A DNA stretch of 64,000 nucleotides from JACVRW01 sp963837445 (GTDB lineage Bacteria > Actinomycetota > Thermoleophilia > Solirubrobacterales > Thermoleophilaceae). The stretch spans positions 310,001 to 374,000 of the forward strand of contig CAWINK010000022.1 of the NCBI GenBank assembly GCA_963837445.1, in the 5' to 3' direction. Numbering within the stretch: position 1 is the stretch's first letter; each line of letters begins with the position of its first letter. A program made the translations under genes and the position numbers. The notes beneath the pieces are model-generated. The model saw only the letters and a program-made list of their open reading frames with translations, was not told the DNA's origin and did not search any database. Shown piece after piece: positions 19,303 through 31,648 of the stretch.

Positions 19303-19668
19303 GTGACCCCGGCCGCGCGGGCGGAGGTGGGCCGCTGGGGGAGCCGGCTCACGGGCGGCGGGCCGACGTGGCTCCGCGTCGCCGTGATCGTCGGCGTGCT
19401 GGTCGTCGCATTCGTGGTGGCGCAGACCTGCCAGCAGTCACAGATCCGCCTGACCAAGGATCAGGCGATCGCGAAGGCGCAGCGGGAGATCGACTTCAAG
19501 CCGGACCGCACCCAGATCCGCCTGCTGCGGCAGGGCGTACAGTCGGAGCCCTTCTGGATCGTCTCGCTGTCGATCAAGGGCGAGACCGAGAACAGCTTCC
19601 GCGAGCTGGCGATCGTGCGGATCGACGCCAACACCGGGAAGGTCGAGAGCGTCAGGCAGCAGCGCTAA
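19303..19668 (+). CDS. Membrane-anchored PepSY-like domain protein
   Basis: From the GTG at 19303 it encodes 121 residues. There is one N-terminal membrane helix (WLRVAVIVGVLVVAFVVAQT), then an extracytoplasmic domain starting IRLTKDQAIAKAQREIDFKP and ending IVRIDANTGKVESVRQQR. The KDQAIAKAQ...VRIDANTGKV pattern is typical of PepSY domains, thought to inhibit or modulate extracytoplasmic proteases. An ATG at 19258 is in frame, but would overlap the previous gene by 29 bp; the GTG has a GAGGCAGG ribosome site. It is probably the last gene of the amt operon, and its stop overlaps the convergent isochorismatase gene. Confidence 0.65.
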   Translation: MTPAARAEVGRWGSRLTGGGPTWLRVAVIVGVLVVAFVVAQTCQQSQIRLTKDQAIAKAQREIDFKPDRTQIRLLRQGVQSEPFWIVSLSIKGETENSFRELAIVRIDANTGKVESVRQQR

Positions 19669-20208
19669 GGCCACGTCGCGCAGGACGTGATCTCGACCCG
19701 CATGTTGCGCTCCATCATCTCGAGCGCCGCGTCGGCGAGCTTCTCGTGGATGCCGGCCACGCCGTCGCGCGGCACCGAGACCCGCAGGTGGCGCACGTAC
19801 GCGTCGAGCGCGCTGTAGAGGATGCACTGCTCGGTGACCTGGCCGACGAGGACGAGATGCCCGATCTCCTTCTGGCCGAGCAGGTACTCGAGCGGGGTCA
19901 TGTAGAAGATCGCTGTGACGGGCCTTGATCACGAAGTCCGCGCCCTCGGGAGGCAGGATGGGCTCGACGAGGTCCGGCCGGGTGCCGTCGAGCGCCCGCT
20001 GCGCGAGCTCCTCCGATGATGAGTTCCAGTCGCCGTAGTTGTCGTTCACGTAGATGATCTCCACGCCCTCGTCCTGAGCGCGGCCGATCAGCTTCGTCAC
20101 GGGATCGATAATCGTCTCGACGCTCTTCGTGAGCGGCTCGGCGTCGTCGTGCTCGTAGCTGTTGAGCATGTCGACGACGACCAGGGCTGATTTCGGGGCT
20201 TCTGCCAT
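19665..20208 (-). CDS. Isochorismatase-like cysteine hydrolase (frameshift near 19915)
   Basis: A hydrolase of the nicotinamidase/isochorismatase fold, about 180 residues once a single base near 19915 is removed. It shows the catalytic triad pattern: Asp in SALVVVDMLNSYEHD, Lys in ADFVIKAR, and Cys in LVLVGQVTEQCILYSALDAY. The start is the ATG at 20208; an in-frame GTG one codon earlier is possible. The substrate cannot be inferred: nicotinamide, isochorismate, ureidoacrylate and N-carbamoyl amines are all possible. It is divergent from the AfsR-like regulator gene, with 45 bp between them. Confidence 0.82.
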
Positions 20209-20253
20209 CACCCAGAAAGATATGCACCCGCCGAAGCGGGTACGTTAGGCGGG

Positions 20254-23200
20254 TTGGGGTCAACGGTACGCATCCACCTCCGTGGTGAGCTGCGGCTCGA
20301 GGTTGGCGGGAGCCGCCGCGAGAACAGGCTTCCAGGGCGCCTTGGGCGCGCTCTGCTGGCCTACCTCGTCCTGAACCGCAGCCGGGTGTCCACGCGCGAC
20401 GAGCTCGTTCATGCTCTCTGGCCGACCAGCACGCCACGCGACCCCGCGGCCACACTCAGCACACTGCTGTCGAGCCTGCGGCGCGCCCTCGGCCCGGAGC
20501 TGGTGAAGGGGCGCTCGGAGCTTCAGTTGGAGCTGCCGGCTGACGCTGAGGTGGACGTGGACCAGGCCGCGAGCTCGCTGGCCGCCGCGCGCGCGGCGCT
20601 TTCGAGCGACCCCGAGCTGGCCTGCTCCTCCGCGCAGGCAGCCCTCGACATCTACGAGCGTCCGCTGGTGCCCACGTTCGACGCTCCCTGGATCGAGGAG
20701 CACCGCCGCGACCAGGAAGAGCATCGGCTCGAGGCGCTCGAACTGCTGACGGAGGCGTCACTCGCGATGGGTGACACGGGAGTGCTCCGCGCCCAGCTCG
20801 CCGCCCGCCAGCTCGTGGAGCTCGCCCCATTCCGCGAGTCCGGCCACGCACTGCTCATGAGGGCCCACGTGGCCCGCGGCAACCATGCCGAGGCGCTCCA
20901 GGCCTTCGACCGGGTTCGCGTGCTGCTGCGCGAGGAGCTCGGGGCGACGCCGTCCGCCGAGCTGCGCGCGCTCCACGAGCAGGTGCTCTCCGCCACGGAG
21001 GACGACGGGCCCGCCGAGCTGCCGCTGCCGCCGACACTCGCGAAGGTCGACGGGCGTCCGTTCGTGGGGCGTGAGGGGGCGCTGGCACAGCTCCGAGATG
21101 CGCTCGCGGCGGCGGGCGAGCGCGGCCGGCGCTTCGTGCTGACCGCGGGCGAGCCGGGGATCGGCAAGACGAGCCTGGCGGCGGCCTTCGCGCGCGAGGC
21201 CCACCACGGTGGAGCGATCGTGCTGTACGGGCGCTGTGACGAGGAGGCACTCGTGCCCTACCAGCCGTTCGTGGACGTGATCTCTCACCTCGTCCTGAAC
21301 GGCCGGGTCGACCAGCTCGGCGACAGCCTGCGCTTCGAGCTCGAGGAGCTCGGCCGGCTGGTGCCCGAGCTCCGCCGCCAGATCCCAGCCATGCGCGAAA
21401 CGTCCGGCGGCCTGCCGGAGACCGAGCGCTACCGCCTCTTCGAGGCCGTGGTCACCACGCTCGCGCGCGTGGCTGGCGACAAGCCGCTTGTGCTCGTGTT
21501 CGACGACGTGCACTGGGCGGACCACCCCACGCTGCTGCTGCTCAGACACCTCGCCCGCGCCCCCGAACCTGCACGCCTCGTGGTGGTCGCGGCGTACCGG
21601 GACGTGGAGGTGGAGGCCGACTCGCCCCTGGCCGACGTGATTGCCGACGTGCGGCGCGAGAGCTCGCTCGAGCTGCTGACCCTGGACGGCCTCGACGAGG
21701 AGGAGACCCAGGCGCTGATCGAGGCCCACCAGGGCGCTGCACCCGCTGCTGACCTTGCGCATCGGCTCCACGAGCTCACCGGCGGCAACCCGTTCTTCCT
21801 CGAGGAGTCGATCCTGGCGGCGGCCGACCCTGGCGAGGTGCCGCCGGGTGTTCGCGAGGTGGTGCTGCGGCGGGTCGGGCGGCTCGGCGCGCAGGCGAAG
21901 GAGGTGCTCGGGCTCGCGGCCGTGATGGGGCTGAGCTTCCCGGTGGCCGTGCTCGCCCGGGCGGGCGGCTTCGTGCGCGAGGAGGTGGTCGCGATCCTCG
22001 ACCGCGCGGTCGCGGCCCGCCTGCTCACCGGGATCGACGAGCGCGGACAGCTCTCCTTCTCGCATGAGCTGATTCGCCAGACGCTCCACGACGAGCTCGG
22101 AACCGTTGCTCGCGCGCACCTCCACGAGCTGGTCGCTCAGACGCTGGAGAAGCACCGCGCCGAGCTTCGGCCGCATCCCGCCGAGCTGAGCCATCACTTC
22201 TACGAGGCGCGTCACTCGCTCGGTGCCCATCCGGCGCTTGACTACGCGCGCGAGGCCGCCGACAGCGCGGCCGACTCGCTCGCCTGGGAGGACGCCGCGC
22301 TCCATCTGGAGCGGGCGCTCGAGCTGGAGGCCCTTCCGGACGCCGGTGACACCGACGAGCGCTGCGAGCTGTTGCTCCGGCTCGGCGAGATGCGCCTCCG
22401 CGCCGGAAGCGCTGGCTTCTCCGATGCCTTCGCGGAGGCTGCCGAGGCGGCGCGCGGGCGTTCGAGCACCCAGCTCGCGCGCGCCGCGATTGGCTACGCC
22501 GGCCGCTACTACGAGGCCGGGGTCGTGGACAACACGCTGATCGAGCTGCTGCGGGAGGCGCTGGCGGAAATTGAGGACGACGAGCAGGACCTGCGCGCGC
22601 GCCTGCTTGCCCGGCTCGCGGAGATCCTGCATTTCGCGGGCGACGAGCAGGCATCGCTCGCGCTCGGGCGCGAGGCGGTGCAGATCGCGCACGACCTGGG
22701 CGATGACCACGTGCGCGTGGACGCCCTCGCCGGCAACCACGTGTCGATGCTGCACATCGGGCGCCTGTCGGAACGCCTGATCGCCGAGCGACGAGCTGAT
22801 TCGGATCTCGCGCCAGATCGGCGACCGCGAGCGCATCCTCCAGGGCCTTCATGCGCGCATCTTCGACCTGATCCAGGCCGGTGAGATCAGAGCCGCGAAG
22901 GAGGCCGTGAACGAGCTCTCGGCCATCGCCCGGGAGGTGCGCCAGCCGCTGTTCGAGCACTTCGCCGTGGCCTGGTTGGCCGCCTTTGCCCAGATGGAGG
23001 GCCGGCTCGAGGAGGCGGAGCGGCTGGCCGCGGCGTCGGCCGAGATGCGGCGCCTGATGGAGACCGCCGACGCTGAGGCCGTGTTCGCCGCCCAGCTGTT
23101 CCTGATCCGTCTGGGGCAGGGCCGCGTGGGCGAGCTGCTGCCAGCCGTGGAGCAGTTCGTCGACGCCTATCCGGCGCTCGCGGCGTGGCGGGCGGCGCTG

Positions 23201-23596
23201 CCGCTCGCCTACCTGGCCGACCGGCGCGAGGCGGACAGCGCCAGGGAGCTCGAGCGCGCCGTGGCGGGGCTCGACGAGTTGCCGCAGGACTTCTTCTGGC
23301 TCACGACCATCGGCCTGCTGGCGGAGGCGGCCGCAAGACTGCCGCACCCCGAGAGCGCCGCGATCCTCTACGAGAAGCTCGAGCCGTACGCCTCCTGCAT
23401 GGTCCAGGTGGGCTACGCGGGAAGCGTCGGCCCGGTGGCGCGGCTACTCGGACTGCTCGCCGCCGCGCGCGGGGAGCGCGACGTGGCCGTTCTGCACCTT
23501 GAGGACGCGCTCAGCTTCGCGGAAGGCGCGGGCCTGCGCCTGTTCGAGACGCAGGCTCGCGCTGACCTGGACGAACTCCTGATGGCTTCCGCGTGA
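20254..23596 (+). CDS. AfsR/SARP-type regulator with BTAD, AAA ATPase and TPR-like region (frameshift near 22790)
   Basis: A large cytoplasmic regulator of about 1113 residues. The N-terminal OmpR-like winged helix (residues 5-95, with LVLNRSRVSTRDELVHALWP) is followed by a BTAD domain (about 100-245). Next is an AAA_16/NACHT-like ATPase with Walker A GEPGIGKTS (299-307) and Walker B LVLVFDDVHWAD (412-423). The C-terminal half is helical with TPR-type repeats. An extra base near 22790 shifts the frame at about residue 845 and the remainder continues to 23596. The start is a TTG at 20254. Proteins of this layout (AfsR, DnrI-like with ATPase) activate secondary-metabolite or stress genes. The target is unknown; the divergent isochorismatase gene is the closest candidate. 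Confidence 0.85.
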
Positions 23597-23668
23597 GCTT
23601 CGGCGACTAGTTCTCTTCGGGCGGCAGCGTCCGGAACGTCCGGCAGGACCTCCGGATCGTCAGGCAGC

Positions 23669-26263
<2,595 letters not shown>

Positions 26264-26457
26264 GCTGTGCTCTCTTATCTGTCGGGGAACTACGGGGGCG
26301 GCGTTACCCGTTCTTTCCCATTAGATCGGCAACTACGCCGTTCGCGTGAGAGGTGGCGGAGGACTCCGGCCCGCTTGAACAACTCTACCAATGCACCCCA
26401 GCGTCGATTTCGCCTTCACGAAGGCCTAAAACCCGCATCGTGGGTAGGTTCCGGGTC
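26264..26457. promoter_or_regulatory. Divergent promoter region clpC / lipoprotein gene
   Basis: A 194-bp non-coding gap, less GC-rich than its surroundings in the part next to clpC. On the minus strand a TTGCCG at about 26330 followed 18 bp later by GGTAAC is a weak promoter candidate for clpC. A GATAAGAGAG stretch just before the GTG may serve as the ribosome site. No CtsR-like or HAIR-like repeat was recognised. Confidence 0.35.
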
Positions 26458-26862
26458 ATGAGGCTGACTTCGTCGGCGATGGTCCTCGTCCTGCTTGCCG
26501 CAGCCGGTTGCGGCGGTGGCTCGGGGGACTCCTTCAGCGAGGATTACAACCGGGCGGTGAGGCCGCTGAGCGAGCTGAAAACCGACCTCGGGACCAGTGC
26601 GGGGCAGTTCGACCGGCTCGCCGACCGAACGGGCGAAACCCGCAAGAACCTGGTCGCGCTCGATCCGCCCGACGACGCGCAGGACGAGATGGACGAGCTC
26701 CTGTCGAGCCTCGACCGCGTGACGAAGGATCTGAGCGCGGTTGCCGACGGCGTTCGCTCGAAGGATCCCGTGAAGCAGAAGAGGGCCGCGAAGCGGCTGG
26801 CAGAGTCGAGCGCGGACGTCCAGCGGGCAGAGACCGCGCTTGCGCAGGCCGTCGAGGGCTAA
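26458..26862 (+). CDS. Small lipoprotein of unknown function
   Basis: 134 residues with a lipoprotein signal: MRLTSSAMVLVLLAAAGCGG, lipobox LAAAGC, Cys17 as the lipidated residue. The mature part is polar and predicted helical, with heptad-like spacing (DYNRAVRPLSELKTDLGTSA, MDELLSSLDRVTKDLSAVAD). This suggests a coiled coil or helical bundle on the outer face of the membrane. No family recognised. It is followed 26 bp later by the DUF4394 gene on the same strand. Confidence 0.75.
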   Translation: MRLTSSAMVLVLLAAAGCGGGSGDSFSEDYNRAVRPLSELKTDLGTSAGQFDRLADRTGETRKNLVALDPPDDAQDEMDELLSSLDRVTKDLSAVADGVRSKDPVKQKRAAKRLAESSADVQRAETALAQAVEG

Positions 26863-26888
26863 GCTCGTTTCGGGTGTAGATTGGCCAC

Positions 26889-28157
26889 ATGGCCCTCGGC
26901 GCGGCTCGACTCGTGCGCTTCGCCCTGGCCGCGGCGGCCCTCGGCCTGCTTGCGCCGGGAGCGGCAGCGGCCGAGCGCGCCGCCGGCATCAACGGCAGCC
27001 TGAACCTCGTTCGGTTCGACACCGCCACGCCGGGGGACGTGCACGTTCGGCTCATCACCGGCCTCGAGACCGTCGGTGAGAAGGCCATCGGACTCGACAC
27101 GCGTCCCGCCACCGGCGAGCTGTTCCTCATCACCACGCCCGAGGGCGTGGTGAGCGGACCGCTCGTCATCACGCGCACCTACAAGCTCGATCCGGAGAGC
27201 GCGGCCGCGACGTTCGTCGCCGCTCTTGCGGGCGGCGTGGTGCCGGGCGCGGGCGACTGGCAGACCGGCTTCGACTTCCAACCGGTTGTCGACCGCATGC
27301 GCGTGGTGAACGCGAACAACGAGAGCTACCGCATCAACCCGAACAACGGTGCGCTCGCGGGCGACGACACGAACCTGACCTACACCGCCCCGGCCACCGG
27401 GCCGGTCACCGCGGTGGCCTACGACCGCAACGTCGCCCCCGGCCCGCCGGGGACGGTCGCGCCTCCCGGCACGCTCACCACCCTGTATGGCATCGACGTG
27501 GGCTCAGACCGGCTGGTGGTGCAGGGTGGCATCAACGGCGCCAGCCCCGGCGGCGTGAACGGAGGCACCATCACAGCCATCGGCCCGCTCGGGGTGGTCG
27601 TGGACAACTCGAGCGACGCGGGCTTCGACATCTCGCCCGGCGGCGCCGCATACGCGGCCCTGCGCACGACCGGGGTGCCGAACCTCCACAGCGTGAACCT
27701 CCAGGACGGCGCGGCCACCGCGATCGGCCGGCTGGCTGTCGAGCTGCGCTCATTGGCGATCCTGCCGCCGGCTGTGGTGACCCCACCGCCCCCGCCGCCC
27801 CCGCCGACCGACACGACCGACCCCGCGATCGGCGTCACCCGCGCGCCGAAGCGGCTGTCGCTCAGGCGCTTCCTGAGGCGGGGCGTCTCCGCGCGAGTCT
27901 CCCCCAGCGAGGCGGTGAGCCTCGAGGTCGCTCTGCTCGCGCGTGCGCGCGGCGCGAGGATCGCGCGCGTGGGAGACCTGGTGCTCGCGGAGCGGATGCT
28001 GGGCGTCTCCTCGGCAGCGCGTACGGTCAGGCTGAAGCCACGCAGGCGCCTGGTCGGGAGGGCGAGACGGTTCACCGTCCGCCTGCGCGTGATCGCCACC
28101 GACGCCGCCGGCAACCGCGGCAGGGCGGTCGTCAGGACGATCCGGGTCCGGCGCTAG
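26889..28157 (+). CDS. Secreted DUF4394-domain protein with C-terminal basic domain
   Basis: 422 residues. The signal peptide is ARLVRFALAAAALGLLAPG with an AAA-A cleavage region. The body (residues about 30-290) matches the DUF4394 pattern: GINGSLNLVRFDTATPGD, AIGLDTRPATGELFLIT, then FDFQPVVDRMRVVNANNESY and LYGIDVGSDRLVVQGGINGA. This is a six-bladed-propeller-like extracellular domain of unknown role. A Pro-rich linker (nine Pro, about residue 297-306) joins a C-terminal Arg-rich beta domain ending AGNRGRAVVRTIRVRR. Family function is unknown. Confidence 0.85.
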   Translation: MALGAARLVRFALAAAALGLLAPGAAAAERAAGINGSLNLVRFDTATPGDVHVRLITGLETVGEKAIGLDTRPATGELFLITTPEGVVSGPLVITRTYKLDPESAAATFVAALAGGVVPGAGDWQTGFDFQPVVDRMRVVNANNESYRINPNNGALAGDDTNLTYTAPATGPVTAVAYDRNVAPGPPGTVAPPGTLTTLYGIDVGSDRLVVQGGINGASPGGVNGGTITAIGPLGVVVDNSSDAGFDISPGGAAYAALRTTGVPNLHSVNLQDGAATAIGRLAVELRSLAILPPAVVTPPPPPPPPTDTTDPAIGVTRAPKRLSLRRFLRRGVSARVSPSEAVSLEVALLARARGARIARVGDLVLAERMLGVSSAARTVRLKPRRRLVGRARRFTVRLRVIATDAAGNRGRAVVRTIRVRR

Positions 28158-29569
28158 TTCCGCATCGCGGGGAACAGCACGACCTCGCGGATCGAGTGCT
28201 TGCCGCTGAGGATCATCACGAGGCGGTCGATCCCGATGCCGATCCCCCCGGTGGGCGGCATCCCGTGCTCCAGCGCCTGCACGTAGTCCTCGTCGTAGGG
28301 CTGGGTCTCCTCGTCCCCGGCCGCCTGGTCCGCGCGCTGCTGCTCGAAGCGGGCGCGCTGCTCGTCCGGGTCGTTCAGCTCCGTGAAGGCGTTCGAGAAC
28401 TCCATGCCGGCGGCGAAGGCCTCGAAGCGCTCCACGAGGCCCTCCTCGGAGCGGTGGTCCTTCGCGAACGGTGAGAGCTCCTTCGGATAGTCCATGACGA
28501 AGGTCGGGTTCTGGAGGTCGGGCTCCACGTGCTTCGAGAGCAGGTCGTCCACCCGCTTGGCCCAGGTGCCCTCGCCGGGCAGCTCATCGTCGCCGTGGAT
28601 GTCGAGGCCCGTCTTCTCCTTGATGGCTTCGCGCAGCGTGACGCGCTTCCACGGCGCCGAGAAGTCGATCGGGCCGTCGTAGCCAACCTCCCCGACCACG
28701 TACGAGATCAGCTCCTCGAGACGGGCCGCGATGTCCTTGTAGTCCGCGTAGGCCTCGTACCACTCGAGCATCGTGAACTCGGGGTTGTGCTTGTGCGAGA
28801 CGCCCTCGTTGCGGAAGTCCTTGCCGATCTCGTACACGCGCTCGAGGCCGCCCACGATCAGGCGCTTCATGTACAGCTCGTCGGCGATCCGCAGGAACAG
28901 GTCGCGGTCGAGCTCGTTGTGGTGGGTCACGAAGGGCCGCGACAGCGCCCCGCCGTAGAGCGGCTGGAGGATCGGCGTCTCCACCTCGAGGAAGCCGCGC
29001 TCGTCGAGCCAGTGCCGGATCGCGCGGACGACCTTGGTGCGGAGGATGAAGAGCTCGCGGGTTTCCTCGTTCGCGAGGAGGTCAACTTCCCGATGCCGGT
29101 ATCGCGTCTCGACATCCTCGATGCCGTAGTACTCCTTGGGCACTGAGCGCAGTGACTTCGCGAGCAGCTTCCAGTCCGTGACGCGCAGGCTGAGCTCGCC
29201 GCGCCTGGACTTGAATGCTGTTCCGTCGATGCCCATCACGTCGCCGATGTCGAGGGACGTCAGGGTCTCGAAAGACTCAGCACCGAGGACATCGGTCTTG
29301 GCGTGGGCCTGAAGCTTGCCGCTGCGGTCGACGATGTCCAGGAACGCGGCCCCCCCGTGCCCGCGCCGCGCCGTCATGCGGCCTGCGATGCGGTACTCCT
29401 GGTCGGTCTCCTCGCCCGCCTCGAGCGGGTCATGAGCCGCGTGGATCTCGGCGATCGGCTTGACGCCCGGAAACTCATGCGGGAACGGATCAATGCCCTG
29501 CTCGCGCAGGCGCTGCAACTTGGCGCGCCGATCGTCAACGCGCGGCTCGTCGGAGGCGGAGTCGTCCAC
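28154..29569 (-). CDS. lysS: Lysyl-tRNA synthetase, class II
   Basis: 471 residues. Charges tRNA-Lys in the cytoplasm. An N-terminal OB-fold anticodon-binding domain (EYRIAGRMTARRGHGGAAFL) is followed by the class II catalytic core. Motif 2 is in VYEIGKDFRNEGVSHKHNPE, FTMLEWYEAYADY follows, and motif 3 is GGIGIGIDRLVMILSG. Only conventional domains are present. The GTG start at 29569 lacks a strong ribosome site. The 3' end overlaps the convergent DUF4394 gene by 4 bp. It is the last gene of the long minus-strand series that begins with fabD. Confidence 0.96.
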   Translation of the reverse strand: MDDSASDEPRVDDRRAKLQRLREQGIDPFPHEFPGVKPIAEIHAAHDPLEAGEETDQEYRIAGRMTARRGHGGAAFLDIVDRSGKLQAHAKTDVLGAESFETLTSLDIGDVMGIDGTAFKSRRGELSLRVTDWKLLAKSLRSVPKEYYGIEDVETRYRHREVDLLANEETRELFILRTKVVRAIRHWLDERGFLEVETPILQPLYGGALSRPFVTHHNELDRDLFLRIADELYMKRLIVGGLERVYEIGKDFRNEGVSHKHNPEFTMLEWYEAYADYKDIAARLEELISYVVGEVGYDGPIDFSAPWKRVTLREAIKEKTGLDIHGDDELPGEGTWAKRVDDLLSKHVEPDLQNPTFVMDYPKELSPFAKDHRSEEGLVERFEAFAAGMEFSNAFTELNDPDEQRARFEQQRADQAAGDEETQPYDEDYVQALEHGMPPTGGIGIGIDRLVMILSGKHSIREVVLFPAMRN

Positions 29570-29636
29570 GCGGCGGGAGGCTACTCACCTCACGGCGTGG
29601 CGGGCCCGCCCAACGCAGCGCCCGCCGACTATCTCT

Positions 29637-29676
29637 CACTTGACCCCTGCTAGCCGGGGGAAACCTGGATGGAGTG
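29637..29676. repeat. 40-bp dispersed repeat, copy 1
   Basis: It runs from CACTTGACCCCTGCTAG to GGGGGAAACCTGGATGGAGTG. A second copy at 54723-54762 matches at 37 of 40 positions. The ends are near-inverted (CACTTGACC / GGATSGAGTG) and the centre can pair CCCC with GGGGG around the GCTA. It is intergenic, between greA and lysS. I do not recognise the element; an unknown dispersed hairpin or protein-binding site is the cautious label. Confidence 0.75.
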
Positions 29677-29701
29677 GGCCGGCGCGCGGGCGCCGGGGGC
29701 G

Positions 29702-30178
29702 CTAGCGCTCGATCTTGGTGATCTTCAGCTTGCGCGCGGGGCCGCGGGGCACCTGGACGCTGACGGTCTCGCCGCGCTTGTGGCCGATCAGTGCGCGGCC
29801 GACCGGTGACTCGTTCGAGAGCTTGTTCTCGGACGGGTCCGCCTCGGCGGAGCCGACGATCTTGAACTTCGTCGACTTGTCCGTCTTCTGGTCCTTCACG
29901 TGCACGGTGGCGCCGACGTTCACGGTGTCAGTGTCGACGGACTTCGCGTCGATCACGCGGGCGTTGCGGAGCTTCTCCTCGAGGTCGGAGATCTGCTTCT
30001 CGAGCATCGCCTGCTCGTTCTTGGCGTCGTCGTACTCGGCGTTCTCCGAGATGTCACCGAACTCGCGAGCTTCCTTGATGCGCTCGGCGACCTCGCGGCG
30101 ACGGTCGCCGCTGAGGTGGTCGATCTTGGCCTTCAGCTCTACAAGGCCTTCAGGTGTGAGGACTGTCTCTCGTGCCAT
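29702..30178 (-). CDS. greA: Transcription elongation factor GreA
   Basis: 158 residues from the ATG at 30178, which gives the family's normal MARETVLTPEGLVELKAKID start and sits behind a GGGGG ribosome site. The coiled-coil N-terminal domain contains EAREFGDISENAEYDDAKNE, the acidic tip that enters the RNA polymerase secondary channel to trigger cleavage of backtracked RNA. The FKBP-like C-terminal domain ends PRGPARKLKITKIER. It lies upstream of lysS in the same direction. Confidence 0.95.
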   Translation of the reverse strand: MARETVLTPEGLVELKAKIDHLSGDRRREVAERIKEAREFGDISENAEYDDAKNEQAMLEKQISDLEEKLRNARVIDAKSVDTDTVNVGATVHVKDQKTDKSTKFKIVGSAEADPSENKLSNESPVGRALIGHKRGETVSVQVPRGPARKLKITKIER

Positions 30179-30253
30179 AAGAAAACCCCCGTTTCTGGCC
30201 CCGAGGGACGCAGGAGTGTAGCAACCGCACACACCGTCGATCTAGGCCCGATT

Positions 30254-31243
30254 TCAGGCGGCAAGCGGGCTTGCAGCACCCGCAATCCCGCTCCACGCCT
30301 GGCGGGCGTGCACGGTGGTTGGCGCCGTGACGAGCGGCTCGCGCTCGCGTCGCGTGAGCTGCAGACGCTCCGCATACCAGGGGTAGAACTTGCGCAAATA
30401 GCGACCCGCTCGCTCCACGCCGAGGTGCTCCTCGGCGCGGCCGATCACCCATTCGAGCTCCTCGACGACCTCCTGCGGGGTCGGCTCGCCCTCGTAGGTG
30501 CCGAGCAGGCGGCCGAACAGCCACGGGTTGCCGAGCGCGCCGCGTGCCAGCATCACGGCGGCCGCTCCGCTGTCCTCGAACGCGAGCAGAGTGCGCTCGT
30601 CGCTCGACAGCCCGCCCGACACGATCACGGGCACGGGCAGGGCGTCGACGAGCTTGCTCGCGAGCACGTAGTCGGGCGCTCCCGAATGCTGCTGCGAGGC
30701 GTGCCGCGGGTGGAAGGCGATGCCGGCCACGCCGGCCTCGCCCACCAGCCGCCGGGCGAGCTCGACGCCCGCGAGGTCACCGGGCTCGCGGCCGGGGCGC
30801 AGCTTCACCGTCACCGGCAGCCCGCTGCCCTCGCCGGCGGCGCGCGCGATCGCCACGGCCCGGTCGGGGTCGTCCAGCAGGGCCGCGCCGGCGCCGGTCT
30901 TGCAGACCTTGCGGACCGGGCAGCCCATGTTGAGGTCGATCACGTCGGCGCCGGCATCGGCCGCTATGGCGGCGGCCTCGCGCATCACGGCCGCGTCATG
31001 CCCGAAGAGCTGCATCGAGACCGGGTGCTCGTCCGGGTGGATGCGGAGGAACTCGCGCACGGTCCGCTCGTTGCCGTGCACGAGGCCGAAGCTCGACACC
31101 ATCTCGGATACCACGAGGCCGGCTCCGTAGCGCTTCGCCTGGAGGCGCACGAACCAGTTGCCGATGCCGGCGAGCGGCGCGAGCACCACGCGATTGGCGA
31201 GCTTGAGGCCGCCGAGCGTCCACGTGTCGGTGAGCGAGCGCAC
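30254..31243 (-). CDS. dus: tRNA-dihydrouridine synthase
   Basis: 329 residues, FMN-dependent TIM barrel that reduces uridines in tRNA D-loops. Family signatures: LAPLAGIGNWFVRLQAKRYG, VSMQLFGHDAAVMREAAAIA, then IDLNMGCPVRKVCKTGAGAA with the catalytic Cys, and VIVSGGLSSDERTLLAFEDS. A C-terminal helical domain ends the protein. The start is a GTG at 31243. It is 15 bp downstream of the STAS gene, in the minus-strand series. Confidence 0.92.
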   Translation of the reverse strand: MRSLTDTWTLGGLKLANRVVLAPLAGIGNWFVRLQAKRYGAGLVVSEMVSSFGLVHGNERTVREFLRIHPDEHPVSMQLFGHDAAVMREAAAIAADAGADVIDLNMGCPVRKVCKTGAGAALLDDPDRAVAIARAAGEGSGLPVTVKLRPGREPGDLAGVELARRLVGEAGVAGIAFHPRHASQQHSGAPDYVLASKLVDALPVPVIVSGGLSSDERTLLAFEDSGAAAVMLARGALGNPWLFGRLLGTYEGEPTPQEVVEELEWVIGRAEEHLGVERAGRYLRKFYPWYAERLQLTRREREPLVTAPTTVHARQAWSGIAGAASPLAA

Positions 31244-31258
31244 GCGGAAGACGGTAGC

Positions 31259-31558
31259 TCAGGCCGCCTCGAGCGGGCCCGTGTCGTCCGGAAGGATGCG
31301 GATCTCGCCGTCCATGCGGACCAGCTCGAACAGCCGCATCACGCAGTGCGCGGGCCGCTCGAGGGCGAAGCTGCCTCCGTCGGCGCGCGCACGACGGTTG
31401 GCTCGCATCAGCACGGCCAGCCCGTGCAGGTCCATGAAGTCGACCTCGGAGAGATTGAGCACGACCGGGCGCCCGCGTGAGAGCTGGTCGTCGATCATCT
31501 GGCCCATCCGCGGCGCCGTGGCAGTGTCCACCTCGCCCTGCACGCGCACGACCACCAC
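31259..31558 (-). CDS. STAS-domain protein (anti-sigma factor antagonist-like)
   Basis: About 99 residues of STAS fold: VVVVRVQGEVDTATAPRMGQ, then PVVLNLSEVDFMDLHGLAVL. The phosphorylatable position before LHGLAVL, normally Ser/Thr in SpoIIAA-type antagonists, appears to be Asp (FMDLHG), so it may not be a partner-switch substrate. Sequence homology continues upstream of the GTG at 31558 (FQVSLDDNGR), but no conventional start codon exists before the in-frame TAA, so the true start is unclear. No anti-sigma kinase gene is nearby. Confidence 0.75.
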   Translation of the reverse strand: MVVVRVQGEVDTATAPRMGQMIDDQLSRGRPVVLNLSEVDFMDLHGLAVLMRANRRARADGGSFALERPAHCVMRLFELVRMDGEIRILPDDTGPLEAA

Positions 31559-31648
31559 ACGCCCGTTGTCGTCGAGCGATACCTGGAAGGGTTTGGGGGA
31601 GACGCGGGTCAGTGCTTCAACTTACACCCGGTCGCCCGGCAGCGAAAG

